From positions 1 to 9,291 of the forward strand of contig JAJYKO010000148.1 of assembly GCA_021788565.1 (NCBI GenBank): 9,291 nucleotides of DNA, read 5' to 3'. The DNA comes from Chloroflexota bacterium. GTDB taxonomy: Bacteria; Chloroflexota; UBA6077. The position numbers and the translations under genes were made by a program. Under the pieces are notes generated by a model that worked only from the letters and a program-made list of their open reading frames with translations, did no database searches and was not told the origin of the DNA. This document shows positions 7,310 through 9,291 of this stretch, in pieces; positions within the stretch are counted from its first letter, which is position 1, and every line of letters begins with the position of its first letter.

Positions 7310-8347
7310 ATGAAGGCACTGGTAAAGACCGCTCCGGCACCCGGCCATGTGGAATATCTGGACTGGCCTGATCCCCATCCCGGCCCGTCCGAGGTGCTGA
7401 TCGGCGTCAAGCGGGCTGGGGTATGCGGCACCGATCTGTCAGTGTACGATTGGAACCGTCTCATCGCGGAGGGGTACAACCCAACACTGCCGGTGGTCAT
7501 GGGCCATGAATTCGCCGGAGTGGTGCTGGAGGTGGGGCGGGAGGCCGTTGGTCTACACTATGGCGATCACGTCATTGTGAACCCCGCCCTCACCTGTGGC
7601 CACTGCCGTTTCTGCCGTTCCGAGCAATCGATGCTGTGCGGAGACCGGCGCCTCGTGGGGTTGCAGGCGCCGGGTGTCTTCGCGGAGTACGTTGTGGCTC
7701 CGGCCGATAATGTGTACCGCGTGCCGGCCGAACTCCCTTGGGACCTGGCGGCCGTAGCGGAGCCTTTCGCCGTGGCACTTCACGCCATCGAGAAGCTCGC
7801 AATCTCCCCCGGCTCGACCGTGGCCCTGGTGGGACCTGGTAGTATCGGCTTCTGTCTGCTCGCAGCGCTGAAGCTGACCCCGGCCGCACGGATCGTCATG
7901 GTAGGGCTCGAAGCCGATCGCGAGCGCCTCGAAATGGCAGCGCGCATGGGCGCCAGCGTGGCAGTCATCGGGTCAGAGAGTCTGAAACAGGCAGTCCTCG
8001 ACGTGACCGACGGTCTGGGGGCCGACGTATGCTTCGAAACGGCCGGTCACCCACAGGCCATCGCCGTGGCCACAGACCTGACCCGAAAGGGCGGGCGAAT
8101 CGGGCTTCTGGGCCTGCCCCACGACCTCACATCTGTGAACACCGCGTCGCTTGCGCTCACCGAGAAGCAGCTAATAGGGATCCGGGCGTACGACGTAACC
8201 ACGTGGCGGAGAGTGGCACCTCTGCTGGAGAGAGCTTCGGGGGACCTGGAGCGGGTGGTCACCCACAGAGTGCCGATGCGCGAGTTCGAGCATGCGGTCG
8301 AGCTGACGCGGTCCCGCCAGGGCCTCAAAGTGCTGCTAATGCCGTGA
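7310..8347 (+). CDS. Zinc-dependent alcohol dehydrogenase (MDR family)
   Basis: This is a medium-chain dehydrogenase/reductase of 345 residues, of the group containing sorbitol, threonine, butanediol and sugar-acid dehydrogenases. It oxidises a secondary or primary alcohol with NAD(P). Catalytic zinc ligands are visible as Cys39 (VCGTD), His66 and Glu67 (GHE) and Glu151 (EP). The structural zinc site is complete, with Cys96, Cys99, Cys102 and Cys110. The Rossmann motif GPGSIG is at 175-180. The N-terminal GroES-like domain spans about 1-150, the cofactor domain about 151-290. GAGG (7298-7301), inside the end of the previous gene, lies eight bases before the ATG. Four bases separate it from the SDR gene and 27 bases from the cupin gene. 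Sequence alone does not choose between substrates. It plausibly acts in series with the SDR on the same imported compound. Confidence 0.93.
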   Translation: MKALVKTAPAPGHVEYLDWPDPHPGPSEVLIGVKRAGVCGTDLSVYDWNRLIAEGYNPTLPVVMGHEFAGVVLEVGREAVGLHYGDHVIVNPALTCGHCRFCRSEQSMLCGDRRLVGLQAPGVFAEYVVAPADNVYRVPAELPWDLAAVAEPFAVALHAIEKLAISPGSTVALVGPGSIGFCLLAALKLTPAARIVMVGLEADRERLEMAARMGASVAVIGSESLKQAVLDVTDGLGADVCFETAGHPQAIAVATDLTRKGGRIGLLGLPHDLTSVNTASLALTEKQLIGIRAYDVTTWRRVAPLLERASGDLERVVTHRVPMREFEHAVELTRSRQGLKVLLMP

Positions 8348-8374
8348 AACCGAAACTGCTTATGGAGGTCTCCG

Positions 8375-8707
8375 ATGCCTGAAGACAGCGCCTTCTTCTC
8401 GGCGGACAGCCTGCCGACCGACTTCCTGCGGCCGGGCACTGAGCGTCGCTCTCTTCGGCTGGGCGACCTGCTGCTGATGTTCATCAGCTACCAGCGTCCA
8501 ACCGAAGTTCCTCTCCATTTACACAGCTACTCGAGCGTCGTCTACGTGGACCAGGGAGAGATGGACGTCACCGTAGGTGACCAATTGCGGCGCCTGAAGC
8601 CGGGCGACGGTGCGATCATTCCGCCCGCTGTGCCCCACAAGCTCACGACGCTGACTCCAGTTGCCAGGATCCTCGAGGCGTGGTACCCCATGCCGGAAGG
8701 GGAGTAA
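8375..8707 (+). CDS. Small single-domain cupin protein
   Basis: This 110-residue protein is one conserved beta-barrel (Cupin_2 type). The first motif is HLHSYSSVVYVDQGEMDV (His48, His50, Gly61). The second is LKPGDGAIIPPAVPH (Pro76, Gly77, His88). The Glu that usually follows the paired His in motif 1 is replaced by Ser (residue 53), leaving three likely metal-binding histidines, as in 3-His cupins such as cysteine dioxygenase. Small cupins of this kind act as sugar or sugar-acid isomerases, dioxygenases or ligand-sensing accessory proteins. GGAGG (8364-8368) lies six bases before the ATG. It is the third gene of the SDR-MDR-cupin run and probably shares its transcript. The function is likely auxiliary to the same pathway; the specific reaction is unknown. 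Confidence 0.85.
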   Translation: MPEDSAFFSADSLPTDFLRPGTERRSLRLGDLLLMFISYQRPTEVPLHLHSYSSVVYVDQGEMDVTVGDQLRRLKPGDGAIIPPAVPHKLTTLTPVARILEAWYPMPEGE

Positions 8708-8839
8708 CTGAGAGGTCGGGGGCCATCCCTGAGAAACGTTAAAGGATCTGCTCCGGTTGTACTCCCGTGGTTGTTGTACTGCTGCTAAGGAGAGGTTCCA
8801 GCGGTCGATTCTCCCGTACTCTGCCGGATTGCGGTCGAA
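8708..8839. other. Convergent intergenic region
   Basis: This gap lies between the cupin gene and the oppositely oriented PrpF-like gene. I looked for a bidirectional terminator and found only weak stems: GGAGA (about 8790) can pair with TCTCC some 16 bases on, without a T-run. An exact direct repeat GTTGTACT occurs at 8756-8763 and 8773-8780. No promoter is expected here and none is evident. Confidence 0.4.
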
Positions 8840-9291
8840 TCAGTTCCCCATCTTGCTCTTGGGAACGTAGACGTAGCCATCCATAATCCGGCGGGCAGTG
8901 CGCTGGAGGGCAGCCCTGCGAAGGACGTAGCCATCCCCCCGCGGCTCGATGAAGACCTCCAGCGTGAGCCGGCCGGAACTGTGGCCGATTCGGACGAGAT
9001 TGCTACCCGCCTGGGGCTGGTACACCTCGTTCACCACGGTGCCTGGGATCTTCGCTGCTGCTGCGGTAGCTATCGAGCCGGTCACGGCGTAGGCCTTGTG
9101 GGCCTTCTGCATCGACATGATCCTCGCCGTCAGGTCGATGCTGTCCGGCGCAATAACGTCGCCCTTGGAGCTACGATACTCCTGAGGTCGCGATACGAAG
9201 GCCATCTTCGGCACGGCCGGACTTAGACGGGTGCCTTCCCTCCAGTCCGCAACCGTCCCTATCATCTCGGCTCCGACGCTCCTGATCTTCT
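8840..9291 (-). CDS. PrpF-family isomerase/tautomerase, C-terminal part (runs off the window)
   Basis: The minus-strand frame is open to the window edge. Its first visible residues before the internal Met (at 9265) are KIRSVGAE, which fits a continuing domain, so the true start lies outside. The visible 150 residues match the C-terminal domain of the PrpF family (diaminopimelate-epimerase-like fold), whose members include 2-methylaconitate cis-trans isomerase and 4-oxalomesaconate tautomerase. Supporting motifs in order are SPAVPKMAFV, the IDLTARIMSMQKAHKA stretch, AAAAKIPGTVVNE, RIGHSSG (usually GHPSG; here Ser replaces Pro) and the closing RTARRIMDGYVYVP. The catalytic residues of the N-terminal domain are not in view, so activity cannot be judged. 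It is convergent with the SDR-MDR-cupin genes. It could take part in the same organic-acid pathway or belong to another operon. Confidence 0.85.
   Translation of the reverse strand, partial: KIRSVGAEMIGTVADWREGTRLSPAVPKMAFVSRPQEYRSSKGDVIAPDSIDLTARIMSMQKAHKAYAVTGSIATAAAAKIPGTVVNEVYQPQAGSNLVRIGHSSGRLTLEVFIEPRGDGYVLRRAALQRTARRIMDGYVYVPKSKMGN

Overview
The window is GC-rich bacterial chromosome from an organism I cannot name. The solute-binding protein has a lipoprotein signal (LSAC lipobox). That fits a Gram-positive or other monoderm-like lineage, or a metagenomic phylum with lipidated binding proteins, but does not settle the taxonomy. No rRNA, tRNA, CRISPR array, integrase or insertion sequence was recognised.

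Layout. (1) Positions 1 to about 1575 hold no intact gene that I can support. The part from 712 to about 1190, perhaps to 1386, is the eroded remains of a sugar-type (RbsA/MglA/XylG-like) ABC transporter ATPase, with a broken Walker A lysine, a frameshift and a missing signature region. The first 700 bases are unassigned. (2) Positions 1585 to 6248 are a compact four-gene branched-chain-amino-acid-type (Liv/HAAT family) ABC importer: lipoprotein binding protein (livK-like), permease (livH-like), a natural fusion of the second permease with the first ATPase (livM-livG-like) and the second ATPase (livF-like). The last three genes overlap end to start, so they are almost certainly one operon. (3) After a 112-bp gap with a short tandem repeat, positions 6361 to 8707 hold a tight trio on the same strand: an NAD-dependent epimerase/dehydratase (extended SDR), a two-zinc medium-chain alcohol dehydrogenase and a small cupin. 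(4) On the opposite strand at the right edge is the C-terminal part of a PrpF-family isomerase/tautomerase, running in from beyond the window.

Working together (inference): the importer would bring in a small carboxylate or amino-acid-like compound. The SDR, MDR, cupin and perhaps the PrpF-like isomerase would oxidise and isomerise it. This looks like a catabolic island for an unidentified sugar acid or organic acid, placed beside the wreck of an older sugar transporter. No gene here is of an unknown class. The novelty, if any, lies in the combination and in the substrate.
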